Positions 19,380 to 30,300 of a stretch of 64,000 nucleotides of DNA are shown piece by piece. The stretch lies in assembly GCF_028769735.1 (NCBI RefSeq), contig NC_088194.1, forward strand, positions 814,319-878,318, written 5' to 3'. The notes under the pieces are model-generated. The model made no database searches, was not told the origin of the DNA, and was given only the letters and a program-made list of their open reading frames with translations. Each line of letters starts with the position of its first letter. Positions within the stretch are counted from its first letter, which is position 1. This DNA comes from Zonotrichia leucophrys gambelii (Eukaryota > Chordata > Aves > Passeriformes > Passerellidae). Position numbers and translations under genes: made by a program.

Positions 19380-20390
19380 AGCCCAAAAATTGATGTAAAA
19401 ATAAAGTACACAGGCATTAAGTAAAAAAAAAAAAAAAAGAAAAAGAAAAATCATAAACTTATAATCATAAATAATTAAGAAAAACCATAAACTTATGTTT
19501 CTATAGTAACAAGTAAGAATATAATTTAAGTAAGAAACGGTATTGATAAGATGGTGAAGAGTCTACAGTGTAGTAATGTGATTATATGAAGTTAAAAGTT
19601 GATGTAAAAATTAAATTAAAAGTTAAAAATGGGTATTAAAATAAAGTGCACAGACATTAAGTAGAAAAATAATAAATTTATGTTTTTATAGTTATAAGTA
19701 AGAATATCATTTAAGTAAGAAACTGTATTGATAAGATCGTGAAGAGCCTACAGTATAGCAATGTGATTATATAGAGTTAAAAGTTGATGTAAATTAAATT
19801 AAAAGTTAAAAATTGATGTAAAAATAAACAGACATTAAATAGAAAAATAATAAATTTATGTTTTTATCGTTGTAAGTAAGAATATCATTTAAGGAAGAAA
19901 CTGTATTGATAAGATGGTGAAGAGTCTACAGCATAGTAATGTGATTATATAGAATTAAAAGTTTAAAAGTTATAACAAAGCATATGTGTATACATGCAGC
20001 AGCAGCCCATTAACTAAAAATAACCACAGTGCAGTAAAAGTGAATAAAGGGGATAAGTTAGAAAAGCAAAATAAACCTTGTAGCAAATGGGCATTAAATT
20101 AGAAAGTTTTATATTGTCATGTAACAAGGAATTTGTGGCTACTTCGTGCTATGGCCAAATGCTTACTGCTCTAAAATCCCACAGCCTCTAACACTAATAT
20201 TTATCCAAGCAATAATATAGATATTATTGAATAATAGCAATTACATATCTATAATTTTGTATATAAATACATATAATAAATAAATATTATTTATATAATA
20301 AATATTATATCTAAATGTAAATATGTTGTTATGTATAATATAATATTATTTTTATATAATAAATATTACTTTTATATATATAAAGGACAG
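19380..20390. repeat. AT-rich tandem repeat, about 190-bp unit x 3, plus AT-rich flank
   Basis: Three diverged direct copies (about 19391-19600, 19610-19800, 19800-19980). Each has GTGCACAGACATTAAGTAG, TTGATAAGATGGTGAAGAG and TAATGTGATTATAT motifs. They are followed by 400 bp of very AT-rich DNA with TATATAA runs. No open frame of interest. Confidence 0.75.
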
Positions 20391-20391
20391 T

Positions 20392-21345
20392 CAGTGGCCC
20401 CTAAACCCTAAAGGACAGTCCCCAAACCCTAAAGGACATTCCCCAAACCCTAAAGGACAGTCCCCAAGCCCTAAGGGACATTCCCCAAACCCTAAGGGAC
20501 AGTCCCCAAACCCTAAAGGACATTCCCCAAACCCTAAGGGACATTCCTCAAACCCTAAAGGACAATCCCAAATTCTAAAGGACAGTAGGACGTCCCCAAA
20601 CCCTAAGGGACAGTCCTCAAACCCTAAAGGACAGTTGGAGGTTCCCAAACCCTAAGGGACAGTCCCCAAATTCTAAAGGACAGTAGAACATCCCCAAGCC
20701 CGAAAGGACAGTCAGTGACCCCCAAAGGACAATCCCCAAATCCTAAGGGACAGTCAGAGGACCCCAAACCCTAAGGGACAGTCCTCAAACCCTAAAGGAC
20801 AGTTCCCAAACCTAAAGAACAGTCCCCAAACCCTAAAGGACAATCGGTGGACCCCAAACCCCAAAGAACAGTCCCCAAACCCTAAGGGACAGTCCCCAAA
20901 CCCTAAAGGACAGTCCCCAAACCCTAAAGGACAGTCCCCAAACCCTAAGGGACAGTCCTCAAACCCTAAAGGACAGTCCCCAAACCCCAAAGGACAATCG
21001 GTGGCCCCCCAAACCCCAAAGGACAGTCCCCAAATCCTAAGGGACAGTCAGAGGTCCCCAAACCCTTAAGGACAGTCCCCAAGCCCTAAGGGACAGCCCC
21101 CAAACCCCAAAGGACAGTCCCCAAACCCTAAGGGACAGTCCCCAAACCCTAAGGGACAGTCCCCAAATTCTAAAGGACAGTAGAACGTCCCCAAACCCTT
21201 AAGGACAGTCCCCAAGCCCTAAGGGACAGCCCCCAAACCCTAAAGGACAGTCCCCAAACCCTAAAGGACAGTCCCCAAACCCCAAAGAACAGTCCCCAAA
21301 CCCTAAAGAACAGCCTCCAAACCCTAAGGGACAATCAATGTCCCC
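20392..21345. repeat. 21-bp minisatellite (CCCTAAAGGACAGTCCCCAAA type)
   Basis: About 45 units with substitutions and occasional indels. Each unit contains AAACCCTAA, so on the minus strand it reads TTAGGG-like, but the 21-bp period shows it is not a telomeric array. Confidence 0.93.
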
Positions 21346-21977
21346 CAAAACCCAGCTGTGCCCCCCTTATCCTCCCCGAGCCTTCCTCCACATCCACCAG
21401 CGCCTCTTCCTCACTGCCTGTCCCCTGTCCCCTATCCCCTGGGTGGGTTCTGCTGGCCTGGCACGGCCCTGGCACGGCCCTGGCACGGCCCTGGCACGGC
21501 ACGGAGCTGCCCCATCCCGGGCGGGTCCATGCCCGGGGGCGGCTGCAGCTGCAGCTGACCAACACCCCTGGCCACATGCTGTGTCTGTGGGCGGACAGCG
21601 CGTCCGTTTGTCCCCCGGGGATGGACACAAGGCCCGGGGACACATTGCCCCGAGCCTTGTCAGGCACGCCCTGGCATTGTGCTGCTTTTGAAAGGAGGGA
21701 AACTGAGGCACGGGTGGGCACAGCCCGTTGAGCTCCTGTAGAGGAGGGGAAGAGTGTCCTGTCCTGTCCTGTCCTGTCCTGTCCTGTCCCCCCGTGTCCT
21801 GCTGCCACTCACCAGCAAAACCCAAAAATGAGCTCCCAGCTCAGCATCCAACTGCCAAATAGCCCCATTGGACCCCAAAAAGACCCGTTGAACCCCAACC
21901 TCCCCCAGCCCCCCAAACCGGGTGTGTCATGGGGAGCTGGGACCACTCACCTCCAGCTCCAGCCTTCCTCCAGCAGC
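21346..21977. other. Gene-free stretch with a short CTGTC array
   Basis: GC-rich unique sequence. It holds four copies of a CTGGCACGGC unit near 21457-21500 and a short (CTGTC)n run at about 21757-21788. No exon is recognised with confidence. Confidence 0.5.
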
Positions 21978-22748
21978 CCTGGCAGTGCCAGGCTCTTCCT
22001 CAGTGCCAGGACCTTCCTCAGCACCAGGATCTTCCTCAGTGCAGGATCTTCCTCAGTGCAGGACCTTCCTCAGCACCAGGACCTTCCTCAGTACCAGAAC
22101 CTTCCTCAGCACCAGAACCTTCCTCAGTACCAGGACCTTCCTCAGCACCAGGATCTTCCTCAGCACCAGGATCTTCCTCAGCACCAGGACCTTCCTCAGT
22201 ACCAGGATTTCCTCAGTACCAGGATCTTCCTCAGCACCAGGATCTTTCTCAGTGACAGGATCTTCCTCAGCACCAGGAATTCCTCAGCACCAGAATCTTC
22301 CTCAGTACCAGGATTTCCTCAGTGCCAGGACCTTTCTCAGTGCAGGATCTTCCCCAGCACCAGGACCTTACTCAGTACCAGAACCTTCCTCAGCACCAGA
22401 ATCTTCCTCAGTACCAGGATTTCCTCAGCACCAGGACTTTCCTCAGTGCAGGACCTTCCTCAGTACCAGGACCTTCCTCAGCACCAGGATCTTCCTCAGT
22501 ACCAGGACTTTCCTCAGCACCAGGACCTTCCTCAGTACCAGGACTTTCCTCAGCGCCAGGACCTTACTCAGTATCAGAACCTTCCTCAGCACCAGAATCT
22601 TCCTCAGTACCAGGATTTCCTCAGTGCCAGGACCTTTCTCAGTGCAGGACCTTCGTCAGCACCAGGACCTTACTCAGTACCAGAACCTTCCTCAGCACCA
22701 GGATTTCCTCAGTACCAGAACCTTCCTCAGCACCAGGATCTTCCTCAG
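21978..22748. repeat. 17/18-bp minisatellite (CTTCCTCAGCACCAGGAC type)
   Basis: About 43 units mixing 18-bp and 17-bp lengths. On the minus strand the 18-bp units read as an acidic Pro-Gly-Ala/Thr-Glu-Glu hexapeptide, but the 17-bp units break the frame. The long + strand open frames here are an effect of the repeat. Confidence 0.93.
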
Positions 22749-23281
22749 AGCCGCTGCATTCCCGGGAGCTGCGCCAGGCTCCGGCCACAGCAGCTCAGGA
22801 CAAGGAGATCTCTTTGCGTTCCTCTTGAAAACACCCCCCAGCTGCGCAGAGCAGCCAGAAAAAGCCTTTTAGGAATAATTCCTGGTGGTTCCAGCCTCAG
22901 ATCCCTGAGGAACAGCCGGGACCAGGCGGGATGAGCCGCTGTCCCCTCTCACGCCGCGCTTTCGCCGTTCCGGTGAGCATCGCAAACAGGAAGCCACAGA
23001 AACGTGGGAGGCCCTGAAGGTTTTGGGGAGGTGATAAACACGAGAGCAAGCTCGCGGACTGAAGTGATTTCAGAGTTTATTATAAAAAAGAAAAGGCCTA
23101 AATCAACGAGGTTTGTGGGCCAAGCAGGAGCGTTCCCATCGAGGATGCTGCAGCCCTGCTGTTGGGGTTTTTGTGCAGGTGCAACAGCACAGCTTCCCTG
23201 GGACAGATCCCCTTTTTATCCTGTTTTTTGCCCCTTTGGATTGTTTTTTAGTCCCTTTGGATTGGTTTCTTTTTGGGTCCT
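22749..23281. other. Gene-free stretch, no recognised feature
   Basis: Unique sequence between the minisatellite and the solo LTR. No coding or RNA feature recognised. Confidence 0.5.
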
Positions 23282-23896
23282 TGTGAAAAATGCATGTATT
23301 TTATGACTGGCTTTTCGCAAATATTCAAATGAATATTATATGTGTTGTGTTAGAAAGTGATGCTGTGTTAATTCTCTTAAGTACTGTGTTAAATAGAGTT
23401 TTAGGTTATAAAAAATGTTAAAATAGAAACGATGCTATGTAGGATACTTTTTTTAAAGAAAGGACTTGCAGTGAGATAGCAGCCACAGGACACCTGAATC
23501 TTTCAGAGAAAGAGAATTTATTGCCCCATTATCAGAAGAAATGAACTTCTTCCCACCACCTCAAAGGTGCTGTTAGCATTCAGAGGAGGAAGCTGATGAT
23601 GACCAGACAGAATCCTGTATTTGAATGGAATTTATGCATCATGAAGAGGTGCATGAATATGCAGCAGGCTGTTGTTTTTAAGGGTTAATCCTCTGTTAAA
23701 GGGTGTCTTTTTTCGGGCTTGTGCTGCCCAGAAAAAGGCACCCAGACATCCGCAACTCTTTGTATTTATTGTCTCATATTGTCCTAATTCAAATTGTCCA
23801 AACTATTATTACTCTAATTGTATTACTATTTTTATAACTATTTTATTACTATTAAACTTTTAAAATTTTAAAACCAAGTGATTGGAGTTTTTCACA
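23282..23896. mobile_element. Solo LTR, ~615 bp family, copy 1
   Basis: Starts TGTGAAAAATGCATG and ends TTTTTCACA, with a 4-bp flanking duplication TCCT on both sides. Closely related copies are at 45320 and 60129. No internal viral region is present, so it is a solo LTR produced by recombination. Orientation is not settled because the ends are near-inverted repeats. Confidence 0.85.
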
Positions 23897-24152
23897 TCCT
23901 TCATTTGCACGAAGGTTTAAGGCCTTGATTGGCCATTACAGTTCTGTCCAGGCTGGCTCGTGGTGCACTTTACTGAGGTGTGTTATGGTACCATGAGTAC
24001 CATATTTCTTATAACTACCCTTTAACCCCTTTTGAAATATAATAACCAAACTAACAGTACATGTTTAATGATCTATCAACTATTTTACAGCACTTTCTAA
24101 CCTGTTTTTAACAGACGGACGGCAGGGATTGTGAAGTCATCACACAGCTCAG

Positions 24153-24775
24153 CTGTGGGAATCCTAAATTTTAAGGATTTTAATCCTTAAAATCTGAGGG
24201 GTTTGGGAAAGCTGCAAAAGGCAGGCTCAGAAACAGCAGAACTGCAATTAGAGCTAAGCAGTAGCCACAAAATTTGTCAAGGGGAAAAATTATACAAGAA
24301 GTAGAAAGTAAGGACAAATAGAACAATGGTTTGTGTTATTAATGCTTGTTTAAAATAACTCCCTAAGCTACAGAGAAGTATATCTAGCAAGATATACTTT
24401 TATACTTTTTTATGCTTTTATACTTCCTATATTAGGAAATTCCAAGCTTAATAAAGGAGCTCTGTGCATTGTGGTTTAAGGCTTACAAGCAGACATTGTA
24501 TTGGAAATAAGCAAGCATTGTTTTAACCAAAGGTACGTGTGCTTATGGTGGTTGGATGGAACTATTGTCAATGTGCTTTTGCTTTGTGTGATTGGTCAAA
24601 AACTTTTAAAGTGAGTTGTAGCATTGAGTTCTTTGTCTACTGCCAAAAATGTAAACTGTTAACATCTTCCCATTATCATAACCATGTAATGAGACTGATA
24701 CTAAAGAATAAAACAGCTCAAAGCAAACTCCTCAACAGTCCCACCCCATTTGTAATTTATAATTTATAAATAAAC
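24153..24775 (+). mobile_element. Solo LTR of the same family as 13660-14700
   Basis: Begins TGTGGGAATCC, shares GGAAAGCTGCAAAAGGCAGG, GGAGCTCTGTGCATTGTG and the terminal AATAAAACAGCTCAAAGC with the pair at 13.7-14.7 kb. A short AT-rich insertion lies near 24390. Confidence 0.8.
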
Positions 24776-25544
24776 CCCCAACCAACAACACCCCCCCATC
24801 CCTGTCATGGTGCCATGGATGAGCCTGGTCCTGCCCTAATCCCTGCCCAAATTCCCAACCCATGGGATGCAGCGGGGCTGGCACTGCCCTGGCCCTGGCA
24901 CTGCCCTCGCCCTGGCTCCAGCTGGAGCCTGGCACCAGCTGGGTGAGAGTGGCAGAGGACACGTGGTGGCACAGACACAGCATTGGCAGCTCGGTTGCTG
25001 ATGCCTCCAGAACGGCCCAGAATGGCCCAGAACGGCCCAGAACGGCCCAGAACGGCTCAGCTCTGGCACCCAGAGTCTGAGGAAGGGGATGGTGCAGGAT
25101 TGCACCATGCCAGGACAGAATCTGGGCTCAGAGTGTGAGCCTGGGCCTGCCGAGCCTGCTGTCCCCTCTGAGCTCTGCTGTCCCCTCTGAGCTCTGCTGT
25201 CCCCACCCTGCTCTGCTGTCCCCATTGATCTCTTTTGTCCCCTCTGCTGTCCCCTCCAAGCTCTGCTCTCCCCGTTCCCGTCACTGACAGGTCCCAGGAT
25301 GCAGACAGGACAAGAGTGACAATGACACCTTTGCCTGTGGCCAGGTGGCCTCGGTGCTCTCCTGGCCACAGCCCAGCCTGTGCCGAGGCTGCCGCTGTCA
25401 CCTGCCTGTCACCGCAGGGCCACCATGCCACCTTCCTGTGACGTTTCCCCATCACATGAAGCCTCTTGCAGCTTTGGTCGCTGCTTCCTGCCTGTGGCCG
25501 GCAGCAGAGGCAGAGCAGGGCAGGGCGGCGGGGCTGCCTCAGCC
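24776..25544. other. Gene-free stretch with short local arrays
   Basis: Contains a five-copy AACGGCCCAG array (about 25010-25058) and a GAGCTCTGCTGTCCCCTCT tandem (about 25160-25265). No exon recognised. Confidence 0.5.
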
Positions 25545-26272
25545 TGCTCGTCCTCCTGCCTGTCCCCTGCCTGTCCTGCTTGTCCCCTGCCTGTCCCCTG
25601 CCTGTCCTGCTTGTCCCCTGCCTGTCCTGCTCGTCCTCCTGCCTGTCCTCTGCCCGTCCCCTTCCTGTTCTTCTTATCCTGCTTGTCCCCTGCCTGCTAC
25701 CTGCCTGTCCCCTTCCTGTCCTGCTCGTGCTCCTGCTCATTCCCTGCCTATCCCCCACCTGTCCTGCTTGTCCTCCTGCCTGTCCCCTGCCCATCCTGCT
25801 CATTCCCTGCCTGTTCCCTTCCTGTCCTGCCTGTCCCTCTGCCCATCCTGCCTGTTCCCTTCCTGTCCTGCTCATCTCCTGCCTGTCCCCCTGCCCATCC
25901 TGCCTGTCCCCTTCCCATCCCCTGCTCATCTCCTGCCTGTCCCCTGCCTGTCCTACCCATCCCCCTGCCCGTCCCCCTGCCCGTCCTTACTCATCCCCTG
26001 CCTGTTCCCTTCCTTGTCCTGCCCCCCGTCCCTCTGCCCATCCTGCCTGTTCCCTTCCTGTCTTGCCCATCCTGCTCGTCCTCCTGCCCATCCCCTGCCC
26101 ATCCTGCCTGTCCCCTTCTTCTCCTCCTGCTCGTCCCCTGCTCATCCCCCTGCCTGTTCCCTTCTTATCCTGCCCATCCTGCTCGTCCCCTGCCCATTCT
26201 GCTTGTCCCCTGCCTGTCCTGCCCATCCCCTGCCTGTCCCCTGCCTGTCCCCTGCCCCTGCATCACCAGCCA
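25545..26272. repeat. CCTGCCTGTCC-type minisatellite
   Basis: About 730 bp of 9-12-bp C/T-rich units. It produces overlapping long open frames on + that are compositional artefacts. Confidence 0.9.
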
Positions 26273-27370
26273 CGGACACTGAGCAGAGGTAGGAGCTTGG
26301 GCTGGGGGCTGGTGTTGGGTTTGGGGGCCTGGGGTTGGGTTTGCAGCAAAGCCAAGGAGAGAACCCTGAGCAAGAGGTGCAGGGATGCCCCCCTGCCCAA
26401 AGGCAGGACAAAAGGCACAATAATGGGGTGAAAAGAGAGGGATTGGGGTCCCCTGGCCACGTCAGCCCTTCCTGCCAGATCTTGCCCTCTCCAAAGGGGG
26501 AAGTTCAGCCCGGAACTGTCGCACAGAGCAAAACTCCCAGCCCGTTTCAGGGCTGATCAGACTCGTTCCCACCTCAGCACTGCGGGGTTTCAGAGGCACA
26601 TCCTGCCCCAGGGGGATGCACAGCGAGCTGGGGACAGTGTCATTGTCCCCAACAGCCTGACCTGGGCAGGACCTGACCCCAGTTCTCCTTCCCAGCACTC
26701 CCCAAGCTGGGTTAGTGCACTTTTGGGGTGTTTTGTTTGTCTTTGTCAACACCTTCCTCATCTTCCCCTGCTTGCAGGGGTGCAGGGCTGGGCAGGGCAC
26801 TGCTGTGGGTTAAAGGTGGAGCTGGGGTGCCTTTGCTGGGTCCCCTTGAAAAGGTGGCTGGGTCCCCTCCTTGCTCTCAGAGAAGGTGGCTGGGTCCCCC
26901 TTGCTCTCAGAAAAGCCTCGACCCACTGCTCTGACTCAGCTTTGCCTCCCAGATCCATCCAGCCCCAGCATCTTCCACCCCCTCCAGCCTCTGCTGGGCC
27001 TTAACGTTGTTTTGCTGCGTGTTGGCAGCTCAGGGTCAAGCTCAAGGTCCCTCAGGAGCTGCTCAGCCTCTCCCACCCCTTCCCAGGGCTGAGCTGACAC
27101 ACTGAGGATTCAGAGGGGCTGGAGGATTCATGTGCTCCCTCCTGAGCTCCTCCACACCTACATCAGTGTCTCCCCTTCTCCTCTGGGGTGCCAAGGTCAC
27201 TGTCCCCCCCATTTTGCAGCCTGGGGAGGATCAGGGTGCTGAGCCTGAGCTTGGGGAGCACAAGGTGAAGCTGATGGTGACAGCAGGGCCTGTGGGGGTG
27301 TCTTGGAGTGCTCTCCCCAAAGGAGACCCCCCTGCCCTGAGCCTTTTCCTCTCCCCTCTCCCTGGCACAG
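26273..27370 (+). other. SH2D2A upstream region
   Basis: Unique sequence before the first recognised SH2D2A coding exon. It should hold the promoter and any non-coding first exon, but I could not place a TSS. A short direct repeat (GGTGGCTGGGTCCCC) lies at about 26850-26910. Confidence 0.4.
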
Positions 27371-27378
27371 GGCACTCC

Positions 27379-30300
27379 ATGGATGAGGACCGGCCCCTCT
27401 TCAGCACCTTCAAGCCCCTCGGTGAGGACAGCACAGCCAGAGCCAAGGCAGGATCCAGCAGCACCCCCAGCCAGCCCCTGGGGGCTTCAGAGCAGCCCCC
27501 AGGACGGCCCAGCAGACACGGCAGGGTAGGACATGGGGACAGCAGGGTGGACACGAACCCAGCTCACCCTCCCAGTCCTCCCTCACCCTCAGGGGGCTGC
27601 ACTGGTGTCGCAGTCTCTGCTGCTCAGAGTGACCCCAAGAAAAGTTCCAAAGTTTCTTTTCCCAGCCTGGTGCTTGAAGAAGGAGTCAGAGCTCTTAATT
27701 TCTCGGTCTCAAGGTTGTTTATTTTATCTTATCTAGAAAAAATTTTCTCCTGCCCTGCTGAGGTCCCTCCATCAGGACAGTTCCAGGCACTCTGCCTGCC
27801 CCTGGGCGGTGTTATGTCTTTATACAAAAAACTACCTGTACAATATTTACAATTACTTCCCAATACCTATGGTAGACAGTGAGCTTCCACTCTAAACCAA
27901 TCTAAAAGTGTCACCATCACAGCAGAAGATGGAGGCCAAGAAGAAGAAGGAGAAAGGCTGGACATGCCCAGATTCCTCCATCTTGCCTCCTGAACCCCCA
28001 TACCAAAAACCCCAAAATCTACTTTTCCACCCCGTGATAGCTTCACTAATATTCTACTTAAACTGTTGTGGCTTGCAGATCTTCATACAAGGTTGGTAAT
28101 TTGCTCCATGGGTTATAATCAAACCCAGAGGTGCTTTGGGCTCTGTGCCAGGGTCTCTGTGCCCCCTGGCAGGGGTTGCAGCCATCCAGGCCAGCCAGAG
28201 GGATGTCCTGGCTCCTGACACATTGTGAGCAGAATGTCCTTGCTGTGTGTCCTCACCTGAGCTCCTGATGCTGTCCCAGGTCCCCCCAGGTTTCTGGGCA
28301 GCCCCAGCAGCGCCGTCCCTGCCCGAGGATGAGGAGCGGGTGGCGCTGCGTGCCCGCACCAGGCTGTGGTTCGAGCAGACCCAGGCGCACAGGCTGGGCC
28401 CCGAGGGGGAGCTGCCCTCGTGGTTCCACGGCTTCATCAGCCGCAGGTGAGCCCGGGGAGGGCAGGGCGGGGTGTTCAGCTCGGTGTCCCCTCCCTGGGC
28501 TCCCGGACAGGGAGCAGGATCACCGGGAGGGGGTGAGGTTGAGCGGGTCATTGTGTCATTGCTGCAGGGAGGCAGAGGAGCTGCTGCAGGATCAGCCCCT
28601 GGGCTGCTTCCTGGTGCGCTTCAGCGAGAGCACCGTGGGCTTCGTGCTGTCCTACAGGTGGGCAAAGGTGTGGCTGAGGGTGGAGTGGCCAGCTCAGGGC
28701 GCTCCTGGCTGCTGTGCCCGTGCCGTGCCATGCTGTGCTGTGCGGTGCCATGCCGTGCTGTGCCGTGCCATGCCATGCCGTGCTGTGCCGTGCCATGCTG
28801 TGCTGTGCGGTGCCATGCCATGCCGTGCTGTGCCGTGCCATGCCATGCCATGCTGTGCTGTGCTGTGCGGTGCCATGCCATGCTGTGCCATGCCATGCTG
28901 TGCCATGCCATGCTGTGCCGTGCTGTGCTGTTCCATGTCATGCCATGCCATGCTGTGCATTCCATCCTGTCCTACAGGTGAGCAAAGCCACGGCAGGGCT
29001 GGGGAGGGGCAGCCAACTCAGGGCCCTCCCTGCTCCTGTGCCATGCCATGCCGTGCCGTGCTGTGCCATATTCATGCTGTGCTGTTTCATGTCATGCCAT
29101 GCCGTGCTGTGCCATGCCATGCTCTCTTCCCTCCTGGTGGCTATACCCATGCCATGCCATACCATGCCGTGCCGTGCTGTTCCGTACTATGCCACGCCAT
29201 GCTCTCTCCCCTCCCGGTGGCTGTGCCCATGCCATGCCATGCCGTGCCATGCTGTGCTGTTCCATTCTGTGCCATGCCATGCCTTGCTCTGTTCCCTCCT
29301 GGTGGCTGTGGCCATGCCATTCCATGCCATGCCATGCAATGCTGTGCCGTGCCATGCCATGCCATGCCATGCCCATGCCATGTCCTCCCAGGGGCAGGGA
29401 TCGCTGCCGGCACTTTGTCCTGGACCAGCAGCCTGACGGGCGCTATGTGATCCTGGGCGAGCGCAGCGCCCACCCCGAGCTGGCCCAGCTGCTGCAGCAC
29501 CACAGCACGGCCCCGGTGAGCCCGTACCGAGAGTTCCTCAGCGTGGCCCTGCCCTGCACGCGGGTGAGTGCTGGAACTGAGAGCCCTGGGAGACCCTGGG
29601 AGATCCTGAGAGATCCTAACAAACCCTGAGAGATCCTGGGAGAACCTGAGAGGTCCTGAGTGACCCTGAGAGATCCTGAAAGCCCTGAGAGCTCTGAGAG
29701 CCCCTGAGAGCTCCTGAAAGATTCTGAGAGCCTCTGAGAGATCCTGAGAGACCCTAAAAGCTCCTGAGAGCTCCTGAGAGCTCCTGAAAGCTCCTGAGAG
29801 CTCCTGAGATCCACTGAGAGCCCCTGAGAGGTCCTGAGAGATCCTGAGAGGTTCTGAGTGACCCTGCGAGCCCCTGAAAGATCCTGAGAGACCCTGAGAA
29901 ATCCTGAGAGTTCCTGAGAGATTCTGAGAGATCCTGAGTGCCCCTGAGAGATCCTGAGAGCCTCTGAGAGATCCTGAGAGACCCTGAAAGCTCCTGAGAT
30001 ATCCTGAGAGATCCTGAGAGCTCCTGAGATCCACTGAGAGCCCCTGAGAGATCCTGAGAGTCCCTGAGAGCTCTGAGAGATCCTGAGAGATCCTAACAAA
30101 CCCTGAGAGTTCCTGGGAGATCCTGAGAGTCCTGAGAGAACCTGAGAGGTCCTGAGTGACCCTGCGAGCCCCTGAAAGATCCTGAGAGCCACTGAGAGAT
30201 CCTGAAAGCTCCTGAGAGATTCTGAGAGACCCTGAGAGAACCTCTGAGAGAGATCTCTCTCTCAGGAGAGATCCTGAGAGCCCCTGAGAGATCCTGAGAG

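Noticed and set aside
20392..21345. Second telomeric tract (CCCTAA words)
   Set aside because: The period is 21 bp with non-telomeric sequence in every unit, so the match is incidental.
21828..22934. 368-codon + strand frame that could look like a repetitive secreted protein
   Set aside because: Produced by the 17/18-bp array; no splice, start context or conserved segment supports it.
18395..27370. A hidden NTRK1 or other gene in the 9-kb gap
   Set aside because: No kinase, immunoglobulin or leucine-rich-repeat exon was found on either strand; contents are LTRs, satellites and minisatellites.
27422..27427. GTGAGG as the first SH2D2A donor
   Set aside because: It leaves phase 1, while the next exon at 28280 must be entered in phase 0; the GTAGGA donor at 27526 keeps the frame.
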